A DNA stretch of 5,262 nt from Synergistaceae bacterium (GTDB taxonomy: Bacteria; Synergistota; Synergistia; Synergistales; Thermovirgaceae), in assembly GCA_003446665.1 (NCBI GenBank), contig DMCT01000006.1:1-5262 (forward strand). Reading direction: 5' to 3'. A program made the position numbers and the translations under genes. Position 1 is the stretch's first letter; each line of letters opens with the position of its first letter. Of the stretch, positions 1 through 5,262 are shown one piece after another. The notes under the pieces were generated by a model. It worked only from the letters and a program-made list of their open reading frames with translations. It searched no databases and was not told the DNA's origin.

Positions 1-491
1 AGATCATGTTCATGCAGGAACTCAATATATTCCTCTTCCGAAAAGCCTTCGCTCAGGAATTTTTGCAGGATCTGCTGATTGTCGGAAGATTTTTTTATCA
101 AACGCTCCCGTTCAAAGATAAGCTGCATGACTTCCTTGATCACTGAAACATACGGAAGATCAAGCGGCAAAAGGACAATAGGAAAATCCATGTGATCTGC
201 CGTGCGAATGACTTCTTCAGGAACATTCTGTATAAAACGGCCGACTTTGATACCGAGACCGGAAACCCCTCCCTCGGCCAGAACCTTTACCAGTTTCTCG
301 AGGCGCGAGTAATCTTCCCGATAGGCATACGCAGTTGTCAGAAGGAAAGTCCCGGGGATGACCCATTTGTCCGCATCCGGGACTTCAATGATGTCGACGC
401 AAAATATGGACTTGTCAAGTCCCTTCTCTCCTGCAATGACTTTCGACCCTTTAAGGCAAGGAATGTCGAAAAGTTCCCTGACACGTAGCAA
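1..491 (-). CDS. PucR-family transcriptional regulator, N-terminal part (gene runs off the left edge)
   Basis: Translating the minus strand from about 491 to the left edge gives 163 residues matching the PucR N-terminal sensory domain (purine catabolism regulator-like). Visible marks are VRELF near residues 4-8, the WVIPGTFLLTT block near 43-53, GVSGLGIKVGR near 75-85, and FPIVLLPLDLPY near 103-114, followed by a charged helical linker. The C-terminal helix-turn-helix expected in this family lies outside the window. Known members are transcription factors for catabolic genes (purine, amino acid or GABA use), usually acting on neighbouring or divergent genes. Start choice: a TTG at 491 gives a typical family start (M-L-R-V-R-E-L) with the SD-like AGGGTGAG at 503-496, four bases upstream. 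A GTG at 500 is also in frame, but AAAAAGG directly abuts it. It is divergent from the transaminase and CoA-transferase genes, so it may control them (inference). Confidence 0.85.
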   Translation of the reverse strand, partial: MLRVRELFDIPCLKGSKVIAGEKGLDKSIFCVDIIEVPDADKWVIPGTFLLTTAYAYREDYSRLEKLVKVLAEGGVSGLGIKVGRFIQNVPEEVIRTADHMDFPIVLLPLDLPYVSVIKEVMQLIFERERLIKKSSDNQQILQKFLSEGFSEEEYIEFLHEHD

Positions 492-733
492 AAATCTCAC
501 CCTTTTTGTATCATTCTTAAATCTTTTTCCAGGATTGAGCGGGAAGTCAAGTAGAAGATGCCCATAAAGTTTTAACAAAAGAAGCGGGAGAGAAGGTTTC
601 TAGAAAGTTGAAGCGAAGGGAAATGGATAAAAAGACATAATATCAATAAAAACGCGTCTCTTTGTTCGTAAAAAAAGAATTTCAAGATCTGATCACAATT
701 ATATCGTAAAACGATTTGATAAGAACCTTATAA
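492..733. other. AT-rich intergenic spacer between the divergent PucR gene and the CDF fragment
   Basis: This stretch is visibly richer in A and T than the genes around it and holds no convincing coding frame on either strand. It should contain the promoter of the leftward PucR gene. A TTGACT hexamer (minus strand, 550-545) could be a -35 box, but I found no good -10 box at the usual distance. A dyad at 698-720 is listed separately. No remains of the missing CDF membrane domain are recognisable here. Confidence 0.6.
698..720. promoter_or_regulatory. Dyad-symmetric candidate operator
   Basis: ATCGT (703-707) and ACGAT (711-715) form a perfect inverted repeat around AAA. Symmetry continues outward with mismatches, so that 8 of 11 pairs match across 698-720. 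It lies in the AT-rich divergent region, as expected for a regulator site. It is followed by neither a T-run nor a gene with a clear ribosome binding site. Which protein would bind is not known; the neighbouring PucR regulator is a guess. Confidence 0.25.
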
Positions 734-1048
734 ATGCTTGAAGGGTTCAGACCTACACGGCCTGTTGCCCAAATAGTCCAGGGGACCCCTGAAGACATCA
801 CACTGAAAGATGTCGAGAGAACCCTCGCCAATGTCCCCGGTGTCCTCTCGGTTCATGATCTGCACGTCTGGTCGCTCGATGGAGAAAGGACGGTTCTCAC
901 TGCGCACTTGGTTATTCCCCGCGTCTCATCCCTTGAGGATGCGAGTGCGGTCAAAAGCGCAGCCAGAAGGGCACTCTCCCGCAAAGGCATCGACCATGCC
1001 ACCCTGGAAACTGAGCGCCGGGGAGACCCATGCGGCATGGAAAGCTGA
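734..1048 (+). pseudogene. Orphan C-terminal cytoplasmic domain of a CDF-family metal efflux protein (truncated)
   Basis: The 104-residue frame matches only the C-terminal dimerisation domain of cation diffusion facilitators (CzcD/ZitB/YiiP type), from VQGTPEDI near residues 15-22 through VPGVLSVHDLHVWSLDG near 34-50 to GIDHATLETE near 85-94. Histidines 41, 44, 58 and 88 are the kind that bind metal in this domain. Complete CDF proteins are about 300 residues, with six transmembrane helices before this domain; all six are absent. A TAA stop lies directly before the ATG (731-733) and no good Shine-Dalgarno sequence precedes it. Homology seems to begin around residues 10-15, so the break is near 760-780. 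Without the membrane part it cannot transport ions. It is most likely a gene remnant; a free-standing soluble metal-binding domain is the less likely alternative. The frame is intact, with no internal stops. Confidence 0.7.
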
Positions 1049-1083
1049 AAAACTGTGTTATCGTTGTATGCATGATATCCTGT

Positions 1084-1099
1084 TCCTGATGGATCAGGA
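1084..1099. promoter_or_regulatory. Near-perfect palindrome upstream of the transaminase, candidate operator
   Basis: TCCTGATGGATCAGGA is a perfect 7+7 bp inverted repeat around a GG centre. It overlaps a second, wider repeat, TATCCTG (1076-1082) with CAGGATA (1095-1101). It ends 19 bases before the AGGAGG ribosome binding site of the transaminase. No T-run follows, so it is not a classical terminator. A repressor or activator site in the 5' leader is the simplest reading. Confidence 0.35.
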
Positions 1100-1118
1100 T
1101 AAGACCATTCACATTTTT

Positions 1119-1124
1119 AGGAGG
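1119..1124 (+). promoter_or_regulatory. Strong ribosome binding site of the transaminase
   Basis: AGGAGG lies 8 bases upstream of the ATG at 1133. This is ideal spacing and fixes the start of the transaminase. Confidence 0.85.
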
Positions 1125-1132
1125 AATCTTTC

Positions 1133-2473
1133 ATGACGGATCACAAATATGATGAAACCGATGATGTCTTGCAAGTTGACAGGATGTACAATCTTCATTC
1201 CTGGGCCCGCCAGAAAGGTCTGAAACCTGTCCATGTGACAAAAGCCGAAGGTATCTATTTCTGGGATATCTCGGGGAAGAGGTATTACGACATGTCTTCC
1301 CAGCTCGTCAACGTCAACGTAGGTCACGGGAACAAGAAGGTGGCCGAAGCCGTCAAGCACCAGGTCGAAACCCTGGCCTACCTGGCCCCGCCTTTTGCCG
1401 TGGATGTGAGGGCGGAGGCGGCGAAAAAGATTGTGGAAGTCGCCCCCGAAGGGATGGCAAAGGTGTTTTTCACGAATGCTGGAGCCGAATCCAACGAAAA
1501 CGCGATAAAGATTGCCAGGATGGTTACCGGTCGAAACAAGATTTTCTCACGGTATCGTTCGTATCACGGAGCGAGTTACGGTGCCGCGAACCTGACCGGG
1601 GAACCACGACGCTTCCCAAGCGAGCCGGGGATTCCGGGCTTCGTCAAGTTTTTCGACCCCTATCTCTATCGTGCCCCTGTGCACTTTGACAGCGAGATCG
1701 AGGCCACATCCTATTATCTTGGGCAGCTCCGGGAACAGCTCGAATACGAAGGATCGGAGAACGTCGCCGCTATCTTCCTCGAAACCGTCACGGGCAGTAA
1801 TGGTGTCATCATACCGCCCGAAGGCTATCTTCAGGGGGTGCGGGATCTCTGCGATGAATCCGGGATCCTTATGGTATGCGACGAGGTCATGAGCGGCTGG
1901 GGCCGCACCGGACAGTGGTTCGCCGTGGACAACTGGGGCGTGACGCCCGACATGATCACTTTCGCCAAGGGCGTAACCTGCGGATATGTACCGCTCGGGG
2001 GAGTTATCGTCAACGAAAGGATCGCCCGGCACTTTGACGACAATCCCCTCATGTGCGGTCTGACCTATAGCGGCCATCCCGTCGGATGTGCCGCAGCCGT
2101 CGCGACCATCGATGTCTACAAGGAAGAGGGCTTGATCGAAAAAGCACGGGAAAGAGGGGTGTTTTTCAAAAAGGAGCTGGAAAAGCTCATGGATTCCCAT
2201 CCCTGTGTCGGGGAGGTCCGGTCCATCGGACTTTTCGGGGCCGTCGAGCTGGTCAAAGACAGGACGACACGGGAACCCTTGGTTCCCTACGGTAAGGACC
2301 CCGAAGGGGTCATGCCGGGCATTTTGGGCATGCTCAAGGAACGGGGTTTCTGGAACTACAGCCACGAGAACATTCTTATCGTGGCTCCGCCGCTGATCAT
2401 TACCGAAGAGGAGATCGCCGAGGCTTTCACGATCCTTGACGAGGTCCTATCCATTGTCGATGACAGGATTTAG
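1133..2473 (+). CDS. Class III PLP-dependent aminotransferase (taurine:2-oxoglutarate transaminase-like)
   Basis: An intact 446-residue fold-type I, class III (omega) transaminase, the usual length for the family. It uses pyridoxal phosphate to move an amino group from an amine or omega-amino acid to a keto acid in the cytoplasm. Visible marks: the substrate-side HSWARQKG (22-29) and DMSSQLVNVNVGH (53-65); the cofactor phosphate-binding TNAGAESNENAIK (114-126); YRSYHGAS (141-148); the Asp that pairs with the pyridine nitrogen in VCDEVMSGWGRTG (Asp250); the Schiff-base lysine in TFAKG (Lys279); and GLTYSGHP near residue 310. The SSQLVNVN, RYRSYHG and NLTGEPRR segments resemble proteins annotated as taurine:2-oxoglutarate transaminase (Toa) rather than GABA or DAPA transaminases. 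The true substrate (taurine, beta-alanine, GABA or other) cannot be settled from sequence. The CoA-transferase lies 142 bp downstream on the same strand. Confidence 0.9.
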   Translation: MTDHKYDETDDVLQVDRMYNLHSWARQKGLKPVHVTKAEGIYFWDISGKRYYDMSSQLVNVNVGHGNKKVAEAVKHQVETLAYLAPPFAVDVRAEAAKKIVEVAPEGMAKVFFTNAGAESNENAIKIARMVTGRNKIFSRYRSYHGASYGAANLTGEPRRFPSEPGIPGFVKFFDPYLYRAPVHFDSEIEATSYYLGQLREQLEYEGSENVAAIFLETVTGSNGVIIPPEGYLQGVRDLCDESGILMVCDEVMSGWGRTGQWFAVDNWGVTPDMITFAKGVTCGYVPLGGVIVNERIARHFDDNPLMCGLTYSGHPVGCAAAVATIDVYKEEGLIEKARERGVFFKKELEKLMDSHPCVGEVRSIGLFGAVELVKDRTTREPLVPYGKDPEGVMPGILGMLKERGFWNYSHENILIVAPPLIITEEEIAEAFTILDEVLSIVDDRI

Positions 2474-2512
2474 AGCGGGTTTTACCGAACTGCCAACATC
2501 CGGTCGCTTTTT
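2474..2512 (+). terminator. Weak candidate intrinsic terminator after the transaminase
   Basis: AGCG (2474-2477) and ACCG (2484-2487) can pair with CGGT (2501-2504) plus CGCT (2505-2508), giving an interrupted 8 bp stem followed directly by a short T-run (2508-2512). The 6-base bulge and 13-base loop make it weak. It may attenuate rather than stop transcription into the CoA-transferase gene. Confidence 0.3.
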
Positions 2513-2536
2513 ATGTCAGGATGTTACAGTTTCGGA

Positions 2537-2552
2537 ACCTGCCTTGGCGGGT
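2537..2552. promoter_or_regulatory. Short inverted repeat in the leader of the CoA-transferase
   Basis: ACCTGCC and GGCGGGT flank TT, forming 7 pairs of which one is a G-T wobble in RNA. It sits between the transaminase and the CoA-transferase, about 50 bp before the ribosome binding site. It could be an operator or a small leader hairpin. No promoter hexamers with good spacing were found nearby. Confidence 0.2.
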
Positions 2553-2601
2553 AAAATTGCTCATGAACTGTGCATCAAGGCTTATATGTATCGAATTCGG
2601 G

Positions 2602-2610
2602 GGAGGTGAT
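2602..2610 (+). promoter_or_regulatory. Very strong ribosome binding site of the CoA-transferase
   Basis: GGAGGTGAT is complementary to the 16S rRNA tail over 9 bases and lies 5 bases before the ATG at 2616. It fixes the start and suggests high translation. Confidence 0.85.
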
Positions 2611-2615
2611 TTGCC

Positions 2616-3800
2616 ATGAAAGCTTTGGAAGGAATCAGGGTTCTTGATTTCACCCGCGTTCTCGCCGGCCCGTTTTGCACGATGATGCTGGCCGACCTGG
2701 GAGCCGAGGTCATAAAGGTGGAACGGCCGGTAACAGGTGACGATTCCCGTCATTTCGGCCCTTTCGTGGGAGAAGAAAGCGCCTATTTCATGAGCATCAA
2801 CCGCAACAAGAAAAGCATGACCCTCAATCTCAAGGATCCCCTTGCGGTGGATATCGTCAAGAGAATGATCAAGAACATCGATGTGGTCGTCGAGAACTTC
2901 CGGCCGGGCGTCATGGAGAAACTTGGCCTGGGATATGAGGTTCTGAAAGAGATAAATCCCCGCCTGATCTATGCTTCCTCGAGCGGTTTCGGCCATACGG
3001 GGCCATATTCGCAGCTGCCCGCCTACGATCTGATCCTCCAGGGTATGGGCGGCATCATGAGTATCACCGGACCCGACAAGGACCACCCCACGAAGGTGGG
3101 TAGTTCTATCGCCGATATTTTTGCCGGCACCTTCTGTGCCATCGGCATTCTTGCCGCCCTGCGGCATCGTGATCGCACGGGGGAGGGGCAGGAAGTGGAC
3201 GTGTCCATGCTGGACAGTCAGGTTTCCATTCTGGAAAATGCCATATCCCGGTATTTCATAAAGGGAGATGTTCCTGTACCCATCGGGAATCGTCACCCTT
3301 CAATAGCCCCCTTCGCAACGTTTCATACGACCGATGGCTTCATAAATATCGCCGTCGGCAACGATGCCATCTGGAAAAGGTTCTGCGACCTGGTGGGTCG
3401 GCCCGAGCTGGCGGAGGATTCCCGTTTCGACACGAACGATAGCCGGAATGCCAACTGGGAAGACCTTCAGCCCCTCCTGCAGGAAATCATGTCAAAAAAC
3501 AGCACCGAAGGATGGCTTGAAAGACTCAGGAAGGTCGGTGTCCCCTGCGGCCCGATCAATAACATCGAACAACTGGTCAATGACCCGCAGGTTCTTTCGC
3601 GCGGGATGATCGTGGAGGTGGAGCACCCCGTGGCCGGGAAGGTAAAGATGCCAGGATGTCCAATAAAACTCAGTGGAACTCCCGCAGATCATTACGAGTC
3701 TGCACCGGTTCTTGGGGCGGATGTCGAATCGGTTCTGAAGGAATATGCCGGAGCCTCCCGACAGGAAATTGAAGAGCTGAAACAAAAGGGCGTGGTCTAG
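2616..3800 (+). CDS. CaiB/BaiF family (family III) CoA-transferase
   Basis: An intact 394-residue protein, typical of family III CoA-transferases (formyl-CoA transferase, CaiB, BaiF), which move CoA from one acyl-CoA to a free carboxylic acid as intertwined cytoplasmic dimers. Visible marks: the start LEGIRVLDFTRVLAGPF (4-20), MLADLGAEVIKVE (24-36), NRNKKSMTLNL (62-72), VVENFRPGVMEKLGLGY (91-107), YASSSGFGHTGPY (119-131), AYDLILQGMGG (136-146) and GSSIADIFAG (162-171). Asp167 matches the catalytic aspartate that forms the aspartyl-CoA thioester. TGEGQEVDVSMLD follows. The C-terminus, EIEELKQKGVV, is the normal family end, so the gene is complete. CoA donor and acid acceptor are unknown. Its place behind a transaminase suggests activation of an acid formed from the deaminated product (inference). 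Its TAG stop directly touches the end of an IS remnant. Confidence 0.92.
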   Translation: MKALEGIRVLDFTRVLAGPFCTMMLADLGAEVIKVERPVTGDDSRHFGPFVGEESAYFMSINRNKKSMTLNLKDPLAVDIVKRMIKNIDVVVENFRPGVMEKLGLGYEVLKEINPRLIYASSSGFGHTGPYSQLPAYDLILQGMGGIMSITGPDKDHPTKVGSSIADIFAGTFCAIGILAALRHRDRTGEGQEVDVSMLDSQVSILENAISRYFIKGDVPVPIGNRHPSIAPFATFHTTDGFINIAVGNDAIWKRFCDLVGRPELAEDSRFDTNDSRNANWEDLQPLLQEIMSKNSTEGWLERLRKVGVPCGPINNIEQLVNDPQVLSRGMIVEVEHPVAGKVKMPGCPIKLSGTPADHYESAPVLGADVESVLKEYAGASRQEIEELKQKGVV

Positions 3801-3870
3801 GAGTCTGTCGGACTGACATGCCATTTTGAGGTTAAAAGACCTGGCGCTATAGAAAACGCCCGACAGACCC
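3801..3870. repeat. Inverted repeat pair with shared centre at the IS1182 end
   Basis: GTCTGTCGG (3803-3811) and CCGACAGAC (3860-3868) are perfect 9 bp inverted repeats. AGGT (3829-3832) and ACCT (3839-3842) form an inner dyad with exactly the same centre, at 3835.5. The outer arm begins one base after the stop codon of the CoA-transferase and is probably the terminal inverted repeat of the IS1182-type element. The inner copy may be a subterminal site or a second IS end. As RNA it could also act as a bidirectional hairpin after the CoA-transferase gene. Confidence 0.5.
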
Positions 3871-4350
3871 ATTGCTGTATCAAAAGGCCGGACTAAAAGG
3901 GTATTCCACTTTCGTCGTTCATACCAAAAGGGAGTGATGTTTTTCCGTTCACACAGCTCGACGTCAGGTCTGCTGAAGTAGCCGGCATCGGCCAAAAGCG
4001 CCTCAGGGCGGCCAAGTTCTTCAGGAAGTGCTGTCAGGGCTTCCACCGCAGGGGCAAGTTCCCTCTTGTCCACCGGGAATCGGATTCCCCGTGGGTCAAA
4101 AGCAGTCCGCTCTCGATGTCCAGGCAAGCCTGGCAGTTGTAGGTCTGTTCGACGCCGCCGTCCAAAAAGGGCATGATCCGTGATTCTTCATCGGTCAGGT
4201 TGACCTGGTCGCTCTCGCGGACTCCGGGTTCCGGTGCCCCGAGATTACTACCATCAATCTTATTGCCCCGTTGGTCCTCGATGCGCTTTCGTTGGGCCAT
4301 CTTTTCCTCATGGGCCTCCATTTCCCTTTCATCCTGGATTCCCGCCCACT
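3801..4350 (-). pseudogene. IS1182-family transposase remnant (frameshifted, both ends lost)
   Basis: Reading leftward from 4350, frame A gives a charged linker (EMEAHEEKMAQRKRIEDQRG), then DQVNLTDEESRIMP and GGVEQTYNCQACLD, as in IS1182-family DDE transposases. Near 4073-4090 homology moves to another frame, which gives VDKRELAPAVEALTALPEEL and then LLADAGYFSRPDVELCE; the aspartate of ADAGY (codon 3989-3987) is the second catalytic residue. Soon after NITPFWYERRKWNTLL the match degrades, and the final catalytic glutamate region (normally in an EPVFG-like segment) is not present. The N-terminal half with the first aspartate is also missing. Family members are about 450-550 residues; under 190 are left here. 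It is a dead gene: frameshifted, deleted at the C-terminal region and cut by IS256. Confidence 0.75.
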
Positions 4351-4376
4351 GAGTTATTGTCAAATCTGGTGTACGG
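4351..4376 (-). repeat. Putative right terminal inverted repeat of the IS256-family fragment
   Basis: GAGTTATTGTCAAATCTGG and the following GTGTACGG resemble the ends typical of IS256-family elements. They lie directly beyond the stop codon of the IS256 transposase fragment. IS1182 coding sequence starts immediately on the other side. The matching left end is not in the window, so the call rests on position and general likeness. Confidence 0.5.
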
Positions 4377-4380
4377 GGTC

Positions 4381-4659
4381 TCAAGCGGCGTCCCTGTCTG
4401 GCTGATTTGTTGCCCGTACACCGTCTTTGAAAACGATTCCTTCGATAACTTCGCCGATAAGATCGAAACCCTTGATACGCTTCCACCTCTTTTCAGCTGA
4501 CTGGATTAACTTGAAGACCATTGCAAGTATTGTCTCCATGAACCCGCAGTTCCTGGTTTTTCTGGTTCTCAGCCTTACCGTTGAAAATGTAGATTCTATG
4601 GGGTTCGTGGTTCTTATGTGGATCCAGTGCACCGCAGGGAAGTCATAGAATGCCAGACG
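4381..4659 (-). pseudogene. IS256-family (mutator-type) transposase, C-terminal remnant
   Basis: The minus strand from 4659 reads RLAFYDFP, HWIHIRTTNPIESTF, STVRLRTRKTRNCG and AMVFKLIQSAEKRWKRI, ending with FKDGVRATNQPDRDAA and a stop. This is the typical C-terminal quarter of an IS256-family transposase. The glutamate of TTNPIE is the third catalytic residue. The C-terminus looks natural. The N-terminal three quarters, with both catalytic aspartates, is absent: an in-frame TGA at 4662-4660 and unrelated sequence replace it. Complete proteins are about 400 residues; about 92 remain. Confidence 0.85.
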
Positions 4660-5087
4660 TCACTGATACCGAGCATTGTCGAAACGAGTCAATGGAAGAG
4701 TGTGCACGGAAAATGGCGAGGCATTTGTCCGAACGTTTAGATGAAGATGCAAAAGTCATCATTGTTGGGTATCAGCCTGCATTCATCGAGGCCGCGTCTG
4801 AAATGTTCGGCCCGGAACGAGTTCGGGTGGTCGATATGGATAAGGAGAACATCGGACGCACCGTGTATGGCATTACAATTGCTGACGGAGAAACAGATTT
4901 CGAAACGATGGTGAAAGACGTATCTTTCGGGGTGGTTACCGGCTCGAGTTTCGTCAATGCCACATATTCAGAAGTTGAAAGAAGTTTTCAGAAGAAATTC
5001 AACGTTCCCTTTTTTGTGTTCGGAACCAGCGGTGCCGCTCCAGCAGTGTTTCGCGGAGTCGGGCGATGGTGTCCCGAGTCCAAATGA
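4650..5087 (+). pseudogene. DUF364 Rossmann-like (putative metal chelation) protein, N-terminally truncated
   Basis: The 145-residue frame matches the C-terminal DUF364 domain: SMEECARKMARHL (14-26), the strand-turn KVIIVGYQPAFIEA (35-48), VRVVDMDKENIG (58-69), TIADGETDFE (76-85), VVTGSSFVNATYSEV near 95-109, then FFVFGTSGA and a family-like RWCP end (139-142). Full proteins carry an N-terminal DUF4213 enolase-like domain and are about 250 residues; that domain is missing. Homology begins near residue 12 (about 4683), just after the IS256 remnant ends at 4659, and the ATG at 4650 and its AGGGA (4636-4640) lie in IS-derived DNA. An in-frame ATG at 4692 is an alternative. It may still make a short protein, so 'beheaded gene' is the safe description. 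DUF364 proteins are of unknown biochemical role; metal handling is proposed for the family. A ModB-like permease follows 36 bp downstream. Confidence 0.75.
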
Positions 5088-5108
5088 GATCACATCGTTT
5101 TCGCGAAG

Positions 5109-5113
5109 AGGAG
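5109..5113 (+). promoter_or_regulatory. Ribosome binding site of the ModB-like permease
   Basis: AGGAG lies 10 bases upstream of the ATG at 5124 and supports that start. An 8 bp perfect palindrome, TTCGCGAA (5100-5107), lies directly upstream; it does not resemble a ModE box and may be chance. Confidence 0.6.
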
Positions 5114-5123
5114 ATCCTGACCG

Positions 5124-5262
5124 ATGTCTGAAGCCTTTGGGGTCAGTCTGAAAGTCCTTCTGGCAGATATTCCGTTGCTCTTGCTTGTCGGAGGTTTTCT
5201 GGGCTGGATCCTTGCACGAAAGAATTTTTGGGGGAAGTCCCTTGTCTCATTGCTTGTGCAAC
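5124..5262 (+). CDS. Molybdate/tungstate-type ABC transporter permease (ModB-like), N-terminal part (runs off the right edge)
   Basis: The 46 visible residues begin SEAFGVSLKVLLADIPLLLL, continue into a hydrophobic first membrane helix (about residues 11-31), then LARKNFWGKSLVSLLVQ. The helix followed by LARxxFxGKSLxxxLV is the typical opening of ModB/WtpB/TupB-type permeases for molybdate or tungstate. These inner-membrane proteins pair with a periplasmic binding protein and an ATPase. The conserved EAA loop lies outside the window, so metal specificity and exact subfamily cannot be told. It lies 36 bp after the DUF364 fragment on the same strand, with its own ribosome binding site, so the two were probably co-transcribed before the IS damage. 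Confidence 0.7.
   Translation, partial: MSEAFGVSLKVLLADIPLLLLVGGFLGWILARKNFWGKSLVSLLVQ

Larger units (their letters stand above)
3801..4659 (-). mobile_element. Composite of two decayed insertion sequences (IS1182-family and IS256-family)
   Basis: Between the CoA-transferase and the DUF364 fragment, all recognisable coding on the minus strand is transposase. 4351-4659 is the 3' part of an IS256-family element and 3801-4350 is the middle-to-3' part of an IS1182-family element. The IS256 right end falls inside the IS1182 transposase frame, so IS256 inserted into IS1182. The left halves of both elements are missing, so a later deletion removed them along with flanking DNA. Neither can encode an active transposase. 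Confidence 0.75.

Noticed and set aside
192..567. Plus-strand frames of 98 and 69 codons near the left edge
   Set aside because: They lie mostly opposite the PucR coding frame and carry no recognisable family signature.
1076..1101. Hairpin after the CDF fragment as an intrinsic terminator
   Set aside because: No T-run follows and the stem is AT/GC mixed and short; an operator is the better reading.
1547..2365. 272-codon open frame on the minus strand inside the transaminase gene
   Set aside because: It lies wholly opposite an intact, well-conserved gene, shows no family motif, and reflects codon bias of the real gene.
2511..3296. 261-codon open frame on the minus strand opposite the CoA-transferase
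   Set aside because: Composition is that of an antisense shadow; no domain recognised and no ribosome binding site advantage over the sense gene.
3492..4127. 211-codon minus-strand frame read as one gene
   Set aside because: Only the part above about 3803 is transposase-like; the rest is antisense read-through into the CoA-transferase because the natural transposase stop is lost.
5088..5123. ModE-type operator before the permease
   Set aside because: Only the short palindrome TTCGCGAA is present; the TATA-rich arms of a ModE site are absent.
1..5262. CRISPR array, tRNA or rRNA genes
   Set aside because: No regularly spaced direct repeats, cloverleaf-like segments or rRNA-like conserved stretches were seen on either strand.

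Overview
The window looks like an accessory region of a mid-GC bacterial chromosome. An anaerobic Desulfobacterota-like (deltaproteobacterial) organism is my best guess. It rests only on gene content (family III CoA-transferase, class III transaminase, PucR regulator, DUF364 next to a molybdate/tungstate-type permease) and on codon use, so the taxonomy is inference.

Layout. (1) Positions 1-491, minus strand: the N-terminal part of a PucR-family regulator that runs off the left edge. (2) 492-733: an AT-rich spacer with a dyad that may be an operator. (3) 734-1048, plus: an orphan fragment of a cation diffusion facilitator (CDF), keeping only the cytoplasmic C-terminal domain. (4) 1133-2473, plus: an intact class III PLP aminotransferase resembling the taurine:2-oxoglutarate transaminase group. 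(5) 2616-3800, plus: an intact CaiB/BaiF (family III) CoA-transferase. (6) 3801-4659: two decayed insertion sequences read on the minus strand, an IS1182-family remnant (3801-4350) abutting an IS256-family 3' remnant (4351-4659). (7) 4650-5087, plus: the C-terminal Rossmann-like DUF364 domain of a protein whose N-terminal half is missing exactly where the IS256 fragment ends. (8) 5124-5262, plus: the start of an ABC permease of the ModB type, cut by the right edge.

How the parts fit. The divergent PucR regulator, the transaminase and the CoA-transferase form a plausible small catabolic module: an amino compound is deaminated to an aldehyde or keto acid, and a derived carboxylate is activated as a CoA thioester. 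The substrate cannot be read from the sequence. The right-hand part was probably a metal-related locus (DUF364 plus molybdate/tungstate-type ABC transporter). A deletion tied to nested IS insertions appears to have joined it to the catabolic module and beheaded the DUF364 gene. I did not see tRNA, rRNA, a CRISPR array or any clearly novel system.
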